Source: Streptococcus marmotae
GTDB taxonomy: Bacteria > Bacillota > Bacilli > Lactobacillales > Streptococcaceae
Direction of reading: 5' to 3'
Assembly (NCBI RefSeq): GCF_001623565.1
Contig: NZ_CP015196.1
Location: forward strand, 1,943,501 to 2,007,500
DNA length: 64,000 nucleotides
The notes under the pieces were generated by a model that worked only from the letters and a program-made list of their open reading frames with translations, did not search any database and was not told the origin of the DNA. Shown here piece after piece: positions 18,977 to 27,601 of this stretch. The number at the start of each line of letters is the position of its first letter. Positions within the stretch are counted from its first letter, which is position 1. The position numbers were made by a program, and so were the translations under genes.

Positions 18977-19582
18977 GTATGCGATAGAGATATGTAACAT
19001 AACCAAAAAATTTTTTCCTAGAAATTTTCTCAAAAATGTACGTTATTCAGAGGTAAACAGGATTTCACAATTACCTCGGCTATTCTTATAAATCTATCAA
19101 ACCTCAAGTTAGGTAGGTACTTTTCGACTTCATTTCGTACAATTGAAATCTTATACAGATTGCAAACATGACTGTCATTTTGTGCTTTATGATTCTATCT
19201 TAAATATATCAAGAGTTTAGAACCGATTAGATCAATTGTTCATATATTTTTAGTTTTTATAAATTTTATGTAGAATCTGGTGACGTGAATGCAATATAGA
19301 AATATAGAAAATGGAAAATCGTCTATTATTATATTGCATTCATCTATAATTTAAAAAGGTATTGAATTTAGGACGTCTCTAGAAATAGATCTTTATTGTT
19401 TTGAAGTGTTCTCGCTATGGATTTTCTTTATCCTAGGTGTTATTTGCTTGAGACTGATTGAACTATGTTTGTTTTTCTAAATTCAGTTCCATGAATAAGT
19501 TGTCTATGCTGAAATCATTTCAAGGATAGTAACATTTTCAACAAATTCTACTTACTTCTCAGTAAATTTTGTATTTTGCAAT
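18977..19582. other. AT-rich non-coding region beside dif
   Basis: No intact gene. Short hydrophobic stretches in the + frames (for example CFEVFSLWIFFILGVICL near 19400) suggest decayed membrane-protein sequence. A 13-bp perfect inverted repeat lies at 19286-19342. Confidence 0.5.
19286..19342. repeat. 13-bp perfect inverted repeat near dif
   Basis: TGAATGCAATATA (19286-19298) and TATATTGCATTCA (19330-19342), separated by 31 bp. There is no T-tract, so a terminator is unlikely. It could be an operator or the ends of a small element. Confidence 0.55.
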
Positions 19583-19870
19583 TTGTGCGATTACAATACG
19601 ATCTATTGTGTTTTTTCCAGTTATCTTGCTTGGGTCGTAAAAGCACGTGCTGTAAGTATTCTTAATCAGAAATTGAAAAATAATTTTTTTAAAGGTTATT
19701 TTGGAGGAAATGAGCAGATTACAAGCAGTCTGGCAATTTCAATATTGACGAATGATTATAAAGTCATTGAAAGCCGATATTTTACATTGGTTTTTGAGGT
19801 GTTTACTTATTTCTTAACTTTGGTAACATCCATCGTCTATATGATTTCAATTGATGCCGTGAGAAGTAAC
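19583..19870 (+). pseudogene. Fragment of an ABC transporter transmembrane domain
   Basis: The frame reads KARAVSILNQKLKNNFF, then ITSSLAISILTNDYKVIESRYF and a hydrophobic helix (LVFEVFTYFLTLVTSIVYM). This resembles the N-terminal part of an exporter-type ABC transmembrane domain, where an S-x-x-x-S-I-L-T-N-D-x-K-x-I-E motif follows TM2. No ATPase domain follows; past about 19870 the frame runs antisense to the next gene. The 5' end is unclear. It is a decayed remnant, perhaps of a bacteriocin or lantibiotic exporter, at the terminus. Confidence 0.5.
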
Positions 19871-19940
19871 CCCTGGAAAACCTGTCTTATCTTCATGAGA
19901 ATCTCCTTTATATTAAACAAAAGGTTATGTAACGCATTTT

Positions 19941-20654
19941 TTAACTTTTGGTTTTTTCCATATATAGCTCAAGCTGTAAAATGTGATTCACCACGCTAGC
20001 ATAATTGTTTTCAACGCTATATTTTTCAGACAAGTTTTTGATTGTTCTTCTGTTTGCATTTGAATAATGCGGTAAACCGATGACCTTGTAAGTGTTCTTC
20101 AAACCTTTGATTCGAGTAGAAGGTTCAATCAAATACTTATTAGTCCAAGCTTTTGAAGTAGATCCGATGCAGATAAGAATAATTTCTTCTTGATCTGGTA
20201 AGAGTTTATGTAATTCTTCATCAAGTTCTTTGACAAGCCTCTCTACAAGCTTAGCATTTTCCTTTTGAGTGACAAACTTTATCACACCGTCACTACTGCT
20301 CCCTGGAATCGGAAAGAAGTCTGTCATATATGATCCTCTAAGAATGGAGTTATTTAAGGCTTCTGCAAATCCATGATCGTTACTTTTGCCGATGTTATGG
20401 AAGTTATTCCAAGGTCTCTCAACATTGTTGCTAAGCCGTGTCGCAGTTTTTGCTGCTTCTGGGTCTAAGACACCTCCAGGATTCATTCCTAAGATAACAT
20501 AATTGTTAGGTTGTAGCTCATCGATAAACTTAGAAAAATCGGTGTCTTCAACCATATCGTTTGGTGCTATAAAATGACCATCTTCGCGATTGCTTTCCCA
20601 GATAGCCCACGCTCCACACTTAGAGTATGGTTTCATACGTTCCAATAAATTCAT
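19941..20654 (-). CDS. Uracil-DNA glycosylase-superfamily-like protein
   Basis: 237 residues. Features fitting the UDG superfamily fold: a GMNPGG motif after a hydrophobic strand (YVILGMNPGG, about residue 57), an internal GSYMTDFFPIPGS, a strand IILICIGST, and a C-terminal LPHYSNAN in the place where glycosylases have their H-P-S loop. I infer nucleic-acid base recognition, but the catalytic activity is not assured because the water-activating residue cannot be placed with confidence. CAGGAGGTTATGTA precedes the ATG. It lies alone among decayed genes near dif, typical of accessory DNA. Confidence 0.6.
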   Translation of the reverse strand: MNLLERMKPYSKCGAWAIWESNREDGHFIAPNDMVEDTDFSKFIDELQPNNYVILGMNPGGVLDPEAAKTATRLSNNVERPWNNFHNIGKSNDHGFAEALNNSILRGSYMTDFFPIPGSSSDGVIKFVTQKENAKLVERLVKELDEELHKLLPDQEEIILICIGSTSKAWTNKYLIEPSTRIKGLKNTYKVIGLPHYSNANRRTIKNLSEKYSVENNYASVVNHILQLELYMEKTKS

Positions 20655-20706
20655 TACATAACCTCCTGATACATTAATTGCAGTTGTTAAAACTAATATA
20701 AATATT

Positions 20707-20892
20707 CTACTCCTTTTTCACAAATTTGTCTATGGTAACACCAGGATACTCAGTAGATTTCGCTGCATTACTAAGATACATGTCACACACTCTCCATTCT
20801 CCTGCCTTGCTATTCACGAACCGATATCTTAGAAAGCTGTTGAGCCCAACCCAAGTTAGCAACAATTCTCTTCTGGAAGTGTCCTCTGTCAT
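20707..20892 (-). CDS. Small hypothetical protein or gene remnant (61 aa)
   Basis: A 61-residue frame beginning MTEDTSRRELLLTWVGLN and ending TIDKFVKKE. The frame stays open for about eleven codons upstream (reading LSKIIAGAD just before the Met) and no ribosome binding site is clear, so it may be the C-terminal remnant of a larger gene. The composition is that of a normal soluble protein. I do not recognise it. Confidence 0.35.
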   Translation of the reverse strand: MTEDTSRRELLLTWVGLNSFLRYRFVNSKAGEWRVCDMYLSNAAKSTEYPGVTIDKFVKKE

Positions 20893-20945
20893 ATCAGCGC
20901 CTGCAATTATTTTGCTAAGTGTATTGTATTGTCAGCATAGTATAA

Positions 20946-21056
20946 GCTAAATTGTTATCAACTAATCATATAGCGAAACAGTCTTATGAAAAAATGGGCT
21001 TTTACGAAACCGGATACAGTGATGAAGATGAGATTGTCATGGCTTATCGTTTATAA
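20946..21056 (+). pseudogene. C-terminal remnant of a GNAT acetyltransferase
   Basis: The frame reads SYEKMGFYETGYSDEDEIVM and ends AYRL before a stop. The N-x-x-A-x-x-S-Y-E-K-x-G-F pattern is the last conserved motif of GNAT N-acetyltransferases. The rest of the domain is missing; the frame is closed by a stop just upstream. Confidence 0.6.
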
Positions 21057-21075
21057 TATACATAATTAAAATGAT

Positions 21076-21107
21076 GTAAAAAGAAGAGATTATTTTCTCT
21101 TCTTTTT
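21076..21107 (-). terminator. Terminator overlapping the end of ffh
   Basis: AAAAAGAAGAGA (21077-21088) pairs with TCTCTTCTTTTT (21096-21107), giving a hairpin with a T-tract on the minus strand. It includes the ffh stop codon. Confidence 0.75.
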
Positions 21108-22655
21108 CGCTTTCTTCATTTTGTTGGCCATGCGTTTCATGGATTGTTCCATGGCAAATTTACCGATTTTACCCTTTAAGCCCCCACCAAACATCTGACT
21201 CATATCTGGCATGCCAGCACCACCTAGGGCTGATAAATCAGGCATTCCCCCCTGACCCATCATCCCTTCAAGAGCGGACATATCCATGTTGTTTGGCATA
21301 TTTTTAGGAAGATTATTGGGATTGATTCCCATTTGTTTCATCATCTTATTCATATCGCCAGACATAACCCCCTGCATCATAGCCTTTGCTTGGTTAAAGT
21401 CTTTAATGAACTTGTTGACATCGACAAAGCTATTTCCTGAGCCGTTCGCAATCCGACGACGACGGCTTGGAGTCAGCAAATCAGGATTTTCACGTTCAGC
21501 TGGAGTCATGGATGATACAATCGCCCGTTTTCGAGCAATTTCTCGCTCATCGACCTTGAGATTAGCAAGGGCAGGATTTCCAGCCATTCCTGGAATCATC
21601 TTGAGCAGGTCTTCCATCGGTCCCATATTTTGTACTTGGTCTAATTGATCGATAAAATCATTGAAATCAAAGGTATTTTCTCGCATTTTTTCAGCGAGTT
21701 CAAGTGATTTCTTCTCATCGTATTCTTGTGAAGCCTTCTCAATCAGAGTCAGCAAGTCTCCCATCCCCAAAATACGGCTAGACATACGATCCGGATGGAA
21801 TGTTTCAATATCGGTAATTTTCTCACCAGTACCTGTAAACTTGATTGGTTTGCCAGTGATATGACGGACAGACAGTGCGGCACCACCACGAGTATCCCCA
21901 TCGATCTTGGTTAAGATAATCCCAGTCACCTCAAGCTGGTCATTAAACTCACGAGCAACGTTAGCAGCTTCTTGACCAATCATGGCATCGACGACGAGGA
22001 GGATTTCATTTGGTTGGGCAAGTGCCTTGACATCTCGTAATTCGTTCATCAGCACTTGGTCAATTTGCAAACGCCCTGCCGTATCAATCAGGACATAGTC
22101 GTTATTTTGTTGTTTGGCCACTTCAAGACCTTGCTTGACAATATCAACTGCTGGCACACCTGTTCCCAATTCAAAGACAGGAACGTCGATTTGTTGCCCT
22201 AAGGTTTTCAACTGTTCAATAGCTGCTGGACGATAAATATCCGCTGCAATCAGCAAAGGACGGGCATTTTCTTCTTTTTTGAGTTTGTTAGCTAGTTTTC
22301 CAGCAAAGGTTGTTTTACCAGCCCCTTGCAGACCAACCATCATGATAATAGTAGGGATTTTTGGTGATTTAGTGATTTCAGCTGTGTCAGATCCTAGAAT
22401 CGCAGTTAACTCTTCATCAACAATTTTGATGATTTGTTGTGCAGGATTGAGCGTTTCAATCACTTCGTGACCAACTGCACGTTCACGGACTTTCTTGATA
22501 AACTCTTTTACAACTGGCAAGGCAACGTCTGCTTCCAGAAGGGCAAGACGAATTTCCTTGGTAGCCTCTTGGACATCACTTTCGCTAATTTTGCCTTTAC
22601 GGCGCAGATTTTTAAAGACGTTCTGTAAACGTTCGGTTAAACTTTCAAAAGCCAT
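21090..22655 (-). CDS. ffh: Signal recognition particle GTPase Ffh
   Basis: A 521-residue SRP54-type protein that binds signal peptides of nascent membrane and secreted proteins and, with SRP RNA and FtsY, targets ribosomes to the membrane. N-domain (about 1-85); G-domain with P-loop GLQGAGKTT (about 108-116), the DTAGR motif and TKIDGD; then a methionine-rich M-domain (about 300-520) with a glycine/methionine tail (GGGLKGKIGKFAMEQ) and a lysine-rich C-terminus. It lies 11 bp downstream of ylxM, the usual streptococcal arrangement. Confidence 0.97.
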   Translation of the reverse strand: MAFESLTERLQNVFKNLRRKGKISESDVQEATKEIRLALLEADVALPVVKEFIKKVRERAVGHEVIETLNPAQQIIKIVDEELTAILGSDTAEITKSPKIPTIIMMVGLQGAGKTTFAGKLANKLKKEENARPLLIAADIYRPAAIEQLKTLGQQIDVPVFELGTGVPAVDIVKQGLEVAKQQNNDYVLIDTAGRLQIDQVLMNELRDVKALAQPNEILLVVDAMIGQEAANVAREFNDQLEVTGIILTKIDGDTRGGAALSVRHITGKPIKFTGTGEKITDIETFHPDRMSSRILGMGDLLTLIEKASQEYDEKKSLELAEKMRENTFDFNDFIDQLDQVQNMGPMEDLLKMIPGMAGNPALANLKVDEREIARKRAIVSSMTPAERENPDLLTPSRRRRIANGSGNSFVDVNKFIKDFNQAKAMMQGVMSGDMNKMMKQMGINPNNLPKNMPNNMDMSALEGMMGQGGMPDLSALGGAGMPDMSQMFGGGLKGKIGKFAMEQSMKRMANKMKKAKKKRK

Positions 22656-22666
22656 GGTATTCTCCT

Positions 22667-22999
22667 TTATTCTCTATTATCAATGCTACTTAATATGGTG
22701 ATTTGTTCTTGCAAAAATGTATCTGCTGGATAACGTTCTAAAATTTGATCAAATATTTGGCTGCGAACGATATAGTCAGAATACATATGCAATTTCTTTT
22801 CGTAATCTTCTAAAATCTTTTCTGTCCGCTTGATATTGTCATAGACCGCTTGACGGCTGACCTGAAATTCTTCTGCAATCTCAGCCAAGCTATAATCATC
22901 AGCATAGTAGAGCTCGATATAATTCATCTGTTTATCGGTCAATAGTGCCGCATAAAATTCAAAGAGGGCATTCATCCGATTCGTTTTTTCAATTTCCAT
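22667..22999 (-). CDS. ylxM: YlxM, helix-turn-helix SRP-associated protein
   Basis: A 110-residue helical protein with a sigma-70 region 4-like helix-turn-helix ([21 protein letters not shown], about 40-60). Streptococcal YlxM modulates SRP activity. The N-terminus [20 protein letters not shown] is the conserved start. A TG-G-TATAAT extended -10 (23012-23007) ends only seven bases before the ATG and no ribosome binding site is present, so the ylxM-ffh mRNA may be leaderless. Confidence 0.93.
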   Translation of the reverse strand: MEIEKTNRMNALFEFYAALLTDKQMNYIELYYADDYSLAEIAEEFQVSRQAVYDNIKRTEKILEDYEKKLHMYSDYIVRSQIFDQILERYPADTFLQEQITILSSIDNRE

Positions 23000-23006
23000 A
23001 CTCTCT

Positions 23007-23015
23007 ATTATACCA
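23007..23015 (-). promoter_or_regulatory. Extended -10 promoter of ylxM-ffh
   Basis: TGGTATAAT on the minus strand with the TATAAT at 23012-23007; the ylxM ATG begins at 22999. Confidence 0.65.
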
Positions 23016-23062
23016 AATTTTTCCTAGAGGATAAAGCCTACCTATCTCATTTTAAATAGAAA

Positions 23063-23094
23063 AAAGGTTTACATAATAAAGATTATGTAAACTA
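23063..23094 (-). terminator. Terminator of the GntR gene
   Basis: GTTTACATAAT (23067-23077) pairs with ATTATGTAAAC (23082-23092). On the minus strand a CCTTTTTT tail follows. The stem overlaps the TAG stop codon and uses the same TTTACATAA arm as two other hairpins in the window. Confidence 0.8.
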
Positions 23095-23790
23095 ATTGTT
23101 TTCCAGGTAAAATTCAAAACGTTCACCAACGTACTGGCTATTTACATATTCAAAAGGTTGACCGTCCTCCAAATACGATACTTGGCGCAGCGCTAAAATA
23201 GCTTGATTTTTCGTAATTTGCAAGTGTTTTGCAACCTTTTCGTTGGCCAAACGAGCATAGATTGTTTGGTGACTTTTCCCGATTCGGTAGCCATTTTCAG
23301 TCAAGGTTTTGAAAAAATGATTGGTGACATCACTCTTTTTGACATTTTGAATTAAGCGTTCTGGGATACTCGCTACTTCATAGACAACAGGAATATTATC
23401 CGCAAAACGCACACGTTCCATCCGCACGACATACTCTCCTGCCTGTAAATTCAATTGACTAACTTCCTTATCATTGGGCTTTGTTCGGATATAGGATAAT
23501 AATTGACTAGACGGAGTTTTGCCTTGTAGTTGAATAATGTCAGTAAAAGACATGGTTCCCCGCATTTTTTCTTGGACACGGGTACTAGCTACATAAGTTC
23601 CTGAGCCGACTTTTCTTTGTAAAATTCCCTCTTCGACTAAGAGCGTAATCCCTTGTCGCAAGGTCATTCGTGACACTCCAAACTCATCTGCTAGGTCTCG
23701 CTCACTTGGCAAACGTTCTCCAATTTTCCAAATCCCACGGTCAATTTCCTCTTTTAATTTATCATGAATGACAATATAAGCAGCTTTCAT
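23092..23790 (-). CDS. GntR-family regulator (HutC/UTRA type)
   Basis: A 232-residue cytosolic repressor-type regulator. Winged helix-turn-helix at the N-terminus (LPSERDLADEFGVSRMTLRQ, about 26-45, followed by GSGTYVAS) and a C-terminal UTRA effector-binding domain (about 85-230) with the typical ending QPFEYVNSQYVGERFEF. The ATG at 23790 has AGGAG five bases upstream, so I prefer it to the GTG at 23796, which would overlap the ribosome binding site. It is divergent from guaA, an arrangement conserved in streptococci; whether it controls guaA is unknown. Confidence 0.88.
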   Translation of the reverse strand: MKAAYIVIHDKLKEEIDRGIWKIGERLPSERDLADEFGVSRMTLRQGITLLVEEGILQRKVGSGTYVASTRVQEKMRGTMSFTDIIQLQGKTPSSQLLSYIRTKPNDKEVSQLNLQAGEYVVRMERVRFADNIPVVYEVASIPERLIQNVKKSDVTNHFFKTLTENGYRIGKSHQTIYARLANEKVAKHLQITKNQAILALRQVSYLEDGQPFEYVNSQYVGERFEFYLENN

Positions 23791-23871
23791 AATCACTCCT
23801 CTTTGTTTCTAACTCTATTGTACCAAATTTCTATCTTTTTAACCATTCTTACTGCAAATTGTTCGTTTTTA

Positions 23872-23880
23872 TGTTAAAAT
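23872..23880 (+). promoter_or_regulatory. Extended -10 promoter of guaA
   Basis: TGTTAAAAT (TG-n-TAAAAT) about 40 bp before the guaA ATG. No good -35. I see no purine riboswitch in the leader. Confidence 0.5.
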
Positions 23881-23919
23881 AAGAAACATCATGTGATAAT
23901 TGATTTGAAAGGAAATAAG

Positions 23920-25467
23920 ATGACAAGCAAAGATGTAGAGAAAATTATTGTGTTAGACTATGGTAGCCAATATAACCAGTTGATTTCTCGTCGTATTCGT
24001 GAAATTGGTGTATTTTCAGAGCTAAAAAGCCACAAGATTTCAGCAGCTGACGTTAAGGAAATCAATCCGATTGGAATTGTTCTTTCAGGAGGACCAAATT
24101 CTGTTTATGAAGAGGGATCGTTTGATATTGACCCAGAAATTTTTGAATTAGGGATTCCAATTTTAGGAATTTGCTACGGTATGCAGCTGATTACCCACAA
24201 ACTCGGTGGCAAGGTCGTACCGGCTGGAGATGCTGGAAATCGTGAATACGGTCAGTCAAAGCTTACCCATACTCCTTCTCCTCTCTTTGAAGGAACTCCA
24301 GATGAGCAATTGGTCTTGATGAGCCATGGAGATGCGGTAACAGAGATTCCTGACAACTTTGTTCGTACAGGCACTTCTGCTGATTGTCCTTATGCAGCCA
24401 TTGAAAATCCTGATAAGCAGATTTATGGGATTCAATTCCACCCAGAGGTTCGTCATTCTGTTTATGGAAATGATATTTTGCGTAACTTTGCGATTAATAT
24501 CTGCGGAGCAAAAGGCGACTGGTCAATGGATAATTTCATTGATATGCAGATTGCGCAAATCCGTGAAACGGTTGGAGATAAAAAAGTCCTTCTTGGGCTT
24601 TCTGGTGGTGTTGACTCATCTGTCGTTGGGGTTCTTCTGCAAAAAGCAATCGGTGACCAGTTGATCTGTATTTTCGTTGATCATGGGCTTCTCCGTAAGG
24701 GTGAAGCTGACCAAGTCATGGATATGTTGGGAGGTAAATTCGGTCTCAATATTGTCAAAGCTGATGCTGCAAAACGCTTCCTTGATAAATTAGCAGGTGT
24801 ATCTGATCCTGAGCAAAAACGCAAAATTATCGGTAATGAATTTGTTTATGTCTTTGATGACGAAGCAAGCAAGCTAACAGATGTCGCATTTCTTGCCCAA
24901 GGAACACTTTATACGGATGTCATCGAATCTGGGACAGATACTGCTCAAACCATTAAATCCCACCACAATGTAGGGGGATTACCAGAAGATATGCAGTTCA
25001 AATTGATTGAGCCACTCAATACCCTTTACAAAGACGAAGTGCGTGCCTTAGGAACAGAACTTGGTATGCCTGATGAAATCGTGTGGCGTCAGCCATTCCC
25101 AGGACCAGGACTGGCTATTCGTGTCATGGGGGAAATCACCGAAGAAAAACTGGAAACGGTACGTGAATCAGATGCCATTCTTCGTGAAGAGATTGCAAAA
25201 GCTGGACTTGACCGAGACATCTGGCAATACTTCACAGTGAACACTGGTGTACGTTCTGTTGGGGTTATGGGAGACGGCCGTACCTATGACTATACGATTG
25301 CGATTCGTGCTATTACATCTATTGACGGCATGACCGCAGACTTCGCCAAGATTCCATGGGAAGTCCTTCAAAAAATCTCTGTTCGTATCGTCAACGAAGT
25401 CGATCACGTTAACCGCATTGTCTATGACATTACCAGCAAACCACCAGCAACTGTTGAGTGGGAATAA
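23920..25467 (+). CDS. guaA: GMP synthase (glutamine-hydrolysing)
   Basis: A 515-residue enzyme that aminates XMP to GMP in purine synthesis. N-terminal class I glutamine amidotransferase with nucleophile C85 (GICYGM) and the H-x-E pair in FHPEVRHS; then the ATP pyrophosphatase domain with SGGVDSS P-loop (about 227-233) and the C-terminal dimerisation domain ending in KPPATVEWE. The frame is open to a GTG at 23893, but the ATG at 23920 has AAAGGAAATAAG in front and gives the canonical start. It is one of few + genes right of dif. Its 3' end is followed by a BOX-like repeat. Confidence 0.97.
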   Translation: MTSKDVEKIIVLDYGSQYNQLISRRIREIGVFSELKSHKISAADVKEINPIGIVLSGGPNSVYEEGSFDIDPEIFELGIPILGICYGMQLITHKLGGKVVPAGDAGNREYGQSKLTHTPSPLFEGTPDEQLVLMSHGDAVTEIPDNFVRTGTSADCPYAAIENPDKQIYGIQFHPEVRHSVYGNDILRNFAINICGAKGDWSMDNFIDMQIAQIRETVGDKKVLLGLSGGVDSSVVGVLLQKAIGDQLICIFVDHGLLRKGEADQVMDMLGGKFGLNIVKADAAKRFLDKLAGVSDPEQKRKIIGNEFVYVFDDEASKLTDVAFLAQGTLYTDVIESGTDTAQTIKSHHNVGGLPEDMQFKLIEPLNTLYKDEVRALGTELGMPDEIVWRQPFPGPGLAIRVMGEITEEKLETVRESDAILREEIAKAGLDRDIWQYFTVNTGVRSVGVMGDGRTYDYTIAIRAITSIDGMTADFAKIPWEVLQKISVRIVNEVDHVNRIVYDITSKPPATVEWE

Positions 25468-25470
25468 TTG

Positions 25471-25641
25471 ATACTCGTCAAAAATCAACATCTAACGTCG
25501 TTAACTCACCTTGCTTCAACAGTCCAGCGGACTGTTGAAGGTTGGAAATAAGGATTATGAAATAATCTTCAGTTAACCTCCGCTACCCTGCGGTTTTTAG
25601 GACACAAGCTACGTTGATAGATGTTGAATTTTATAGAGTAT
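25471..25641. repeat. BOX-like repeat element (171 bp)
   Basis: Terminal inverted pair ATACTC...GAGTAT. The subterminal ends also pair: TCAACATCTAACGT on the left and ACGTTGATAGATGTTGA on the right. The interior holds two hairpins: CAACAGTCC-AGC-GGACTGTTG and ACCTCCGC-TACCCT-GCGG. The layout is that of pneumococcal BOX elements, although the sequence is diverged. A related copy is at 33520-33665 and a short one at 9257-9319. Confidence 0.65.
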
Positions 25642-25680
25642 GAGTCACCTTCCCGCTCTTTTTCATATCTGTTTAGTAGA

Positions 25681-25713
25681 TAAAATAGCACCCGTTTTAA
25701 GGTGCTATTTTTA
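25681..25713. terminator. Bidirectional terminator
   Basis: AAATAGCACC (25683-25692) pairs with GGTGCTATTT (25701-25710), with A/T tracts on both sides. It serves the lipoprotein gene on - and guaA read-through on +. Confidence 0.8.
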
Positions 25714-26127
25714 TTATGGCTGGTGAATAATCGTCTCATCCATGTCTGTAATGACACCATTTTGATAAACACGATAGAGAGAATGATCATTTCCTTGAAG
25801 AAGGTTAAACGGCATCGTATCTGTACGATTATAGTTATCTTCAATGATTTGCCATTCTTTTTCACCCAATATCATGGTAGCATATTTGATTGTATCTTGA
25901 CCACTTTCAAGTGTTACACCTGTATTTTTTCCATGTAGAGCATCTGCAGTACTTAAGCTACTGCTTGTTTCTGTGCTACTCGAAGCTGTGCTTGAACTGG
26001 TACTAGAAACCTGACTTGTAGTCCCTGTAGAACTTTCCTTACTAGTTTGGTCCTGACTTTGGGAACAAGCAGTTAATAAAAGTAATGTAGATAATAGAGT
26101 TAGACTCATTTTATAGGTTGTTTTCAA
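25714..26127 (-). CDS. Small lipoprotein of unknown function
   Basis: 137 residues. The lipoprotein signal peptide has lipobox LLTAC (C21). A Ser/Thr-rich linker of about 40 residues follows (many SST repeats), then a compact C-terminal domain of about 75 residues (SGQDTIKYATMILGEKEWQ onward, ending IIHQP). It is anchored at the outer face of the membrane. The domain is not one I can name; it resembles small streptococcal lipoproteins of the DUF4767 sort only in layout. It lies 12 bp downstream of the SDR gene and is likely co-transcribed with it. Confidence 0.75.
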   Translation of the reverse strand: MKTTYKMSLTLLSTLLLLTACSQSQDQTSKESSTGTTSQVSSTSSSTASSSTETSSSLSTADALHGKNTGVTLESGQDTIKYATMILGEKEWQIIEDNYNRTDTMPFNLLQGNDHSLYRVYQNGVITDMDETIIHQP

Positions 26128-26139
26128 CTGTAAATCCTC

Positions 26140-26898
26140 CTAATCTCGGTGAATGGTAAAGCCAGTTGCTTGCTTGGTTGCCATAATCGTCATATCTGAA
26201 ATCTGAACATGGCGGGGTTGATTAGCAACGAATAGGACACTTTGCGCAATATCTTCTGCTTGTAATGCTTCAATACCTTGGTAAACTGTCGCTGCTCGCT
26301 CCCTATCTCCATGGAAGCGAACCTCGCTAAAATCTGTTTCTACAATCCCTGGCTGAATGGTCGTTACCTTGATATTTGTTTCAATCGTATCAATCCGGAT
26401 ACCGTCACTCAAGAACTTGACCGCTGATTTAGTAGCTGCATAAACTGCTGCACCAGCATAAGCATAGATTCCAGCTGTGGAGCCAATATTGATGATATGA
26501 CCTGTATTTCGTGCGACCATGCTTGGCAAGAGCTGACGAGTAACATAAAGAAGTCCCTTGACATTGGTATCCAGCATGGTCACCATATCAGACACGTTCG
26601 ATTCATAGAATTTATCAAGTCCTAAAGCTAATCCCGCATTGTTGACTAAAATGTCTATTTGAGGAACCTGAGCAAGAATCTGCTCACAAACAGTCACTAC
26701 TTCTGCTGCTTGTGTGACATCCATTTGGTAGTAATGGACAGTGACACCATATTTTGCTGTCAAATCTGCCTGAATCTCTTTTAACTTCTCCACTCTTCGT
26801 CCTGTAATAATCAGATGATCTCGATTTTCAGCAAATGCATAGGCAATCGCCTTTCCGATACCACTTGTCGCGCCAGTAATCAGTACATATCGTGTCAT
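26140..26898 (-). CDS. Short-chain dehydrogenase/reductase (YdfG-like)
   Basis: A 252-residue NAD(P)-dependent oxidoreductase. Rossmann motif TGATSGIGKA (about 7-16), an R-R pair (ITGRRVEKL) favouring NADP, NNAG (about 86-89), and the catalytic S-Y-K set (GSTAGIYAYAGAAVYAATKS; Tyr and Lys in YAATK). Its closest known family is the 3-hydroxy acid/serine dehydrogenases (YdfG). A TGGTATAAT extended -10 lies at 26930-26922 on the minus strand and GGGAGGTG precedes the ATG. It probably forms a two-gene unit with the lipoprotein. The substrate is not known. Confidence 0.88.
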   Translation of the reverse strand: MTRYVLITGATSGIGKAIAYAFAENRDHLIITGRRVEKLKEIQADLTAKYGVTVHYYQMDVTQAAEVVTVCEQILAQVPQIDILVNNAGLALGLDKFYESNVSDMVTMLDTNVKGLLYVTRQLLPSMVARNTGHIINIGSTAGIYAYAGAAVYAATKSAVKFLSDGIRIDTIETNIKVTTIQPGIVETDFSEVRFHGDRERAATVYQGIEALQAEDIAQSVLFVANQPRHVQISDMTIMATKQATGFTIHRD

Positions 26899-26957
26899 AT
26901 CGCACCTCCCTTTTTAGATTCATTATACCACTTTTTTTGAGAAAAATGAATGAAGAG

Positions 26958-26998
26958 AAGAAAAAAGCAGAAAACCATAAACGGTTTCTACCTTTTTA
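26958..26998 (-). terminator. Terminator of the tdk-prfA-glyA operon
   Basis: AGAAAACC (26971-26978) pairs with GGTTTCT (26985-26991), followed on the minus strand by a T-rich tail (GCTTTTTT). Confidence 0.65.
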
Positions 26999-27000
26999 CT

Positions 27001-27600
27001 CTAAAATAAAGTCATCAAACGAATCAAGTAGACATTGAAGTGTACTTGCCGTGAATAGTAGATATTGCCACCATTCACATAGAGTTTGCCACCGTTTAAC
27101 AGAGCCATGGGGTGATAATAGGTATAGGTTGCGGCGGTGGTATTCCCAAGACTAGGGGCAACCACTTCTCTTGAATAGGTTGTTGCTAATTCAATCGTAT
27201 TTTTCCCACCGTTTTTGGCAATGTAATCAATATAAGCTGGTCCATAATTATAGGCTTGAACGGCTGTCCAAACATCGACCTTGGCTTCTTCTGCAAGGGT
27301 TAGAGTTTGTGTGAGGTACTCGACACCCTGGCGGATACTTTCCTTGCTATCTGTAATGGTATCTGCATATCCTGAAGCTGATTCGCTTGATTGCATGACA
27401 TCAGCTTGCTGCCCCTTCGTTTCCGTGTAAATCATTGCTAGCACTAATTCTTCATTAGCCTTGGTATCATTTTCGGCCAAGATTTCCTGCACCATAGGTT
27501 GATAGGTCATGACCTGTTTGACAGCTTGGTGTGCTTTGTAGAATTGGTAAGCTAGAAAAACAAGGACGATGAGGGCAATCGTTCTTGTTAGTTTTCTCAT
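27001..27600 (-). CDS. PvaA-like lysozyme/transglycosylase-fold protein
   Basis: A 199-residue protein with an N-terminal signal anchor (about 5-22) and a lysozyme-like domain of the bacteriophage T4/SLT type: a probable catalytic glutamate in MIYTETKG, then SSESASGY and [15 protein letters not shown], all typical of the family including pneumococcal vaccine antigen A. It acts on peptidoglycan outside the membrane. Last gene of a long overlapping operon; its ATG lies directly behind the preceding stop. Same order (NA37-type gene then pvaA) as in pneumococcus. Confidence 0.85.
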   Translation of the reverse strand: MRKLTRTIALIVLVFLAYQFYKAHQAVKQVMTYQPMVQEILAENDTKANEELVLAMIYTETKGQQADVMQSSESASGYADTITDSKESIRQGVEYLTQTLTLAEEAKVDVWTAVQAYNYGPAYIDYIAKNGGKNTIELATTYSREVVAPSLGNTTAATYTYYHPMALLNGGKLYVNGGNIYYSRQVHFNVYLIRLMTLF

Positions 27601-27601
27601 G

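Noticed and set aside
23881..23919. Purine riboswitch upstream of guaA
   Set aside because: The leader is too short (about 30 nt) and shows no G-box core.
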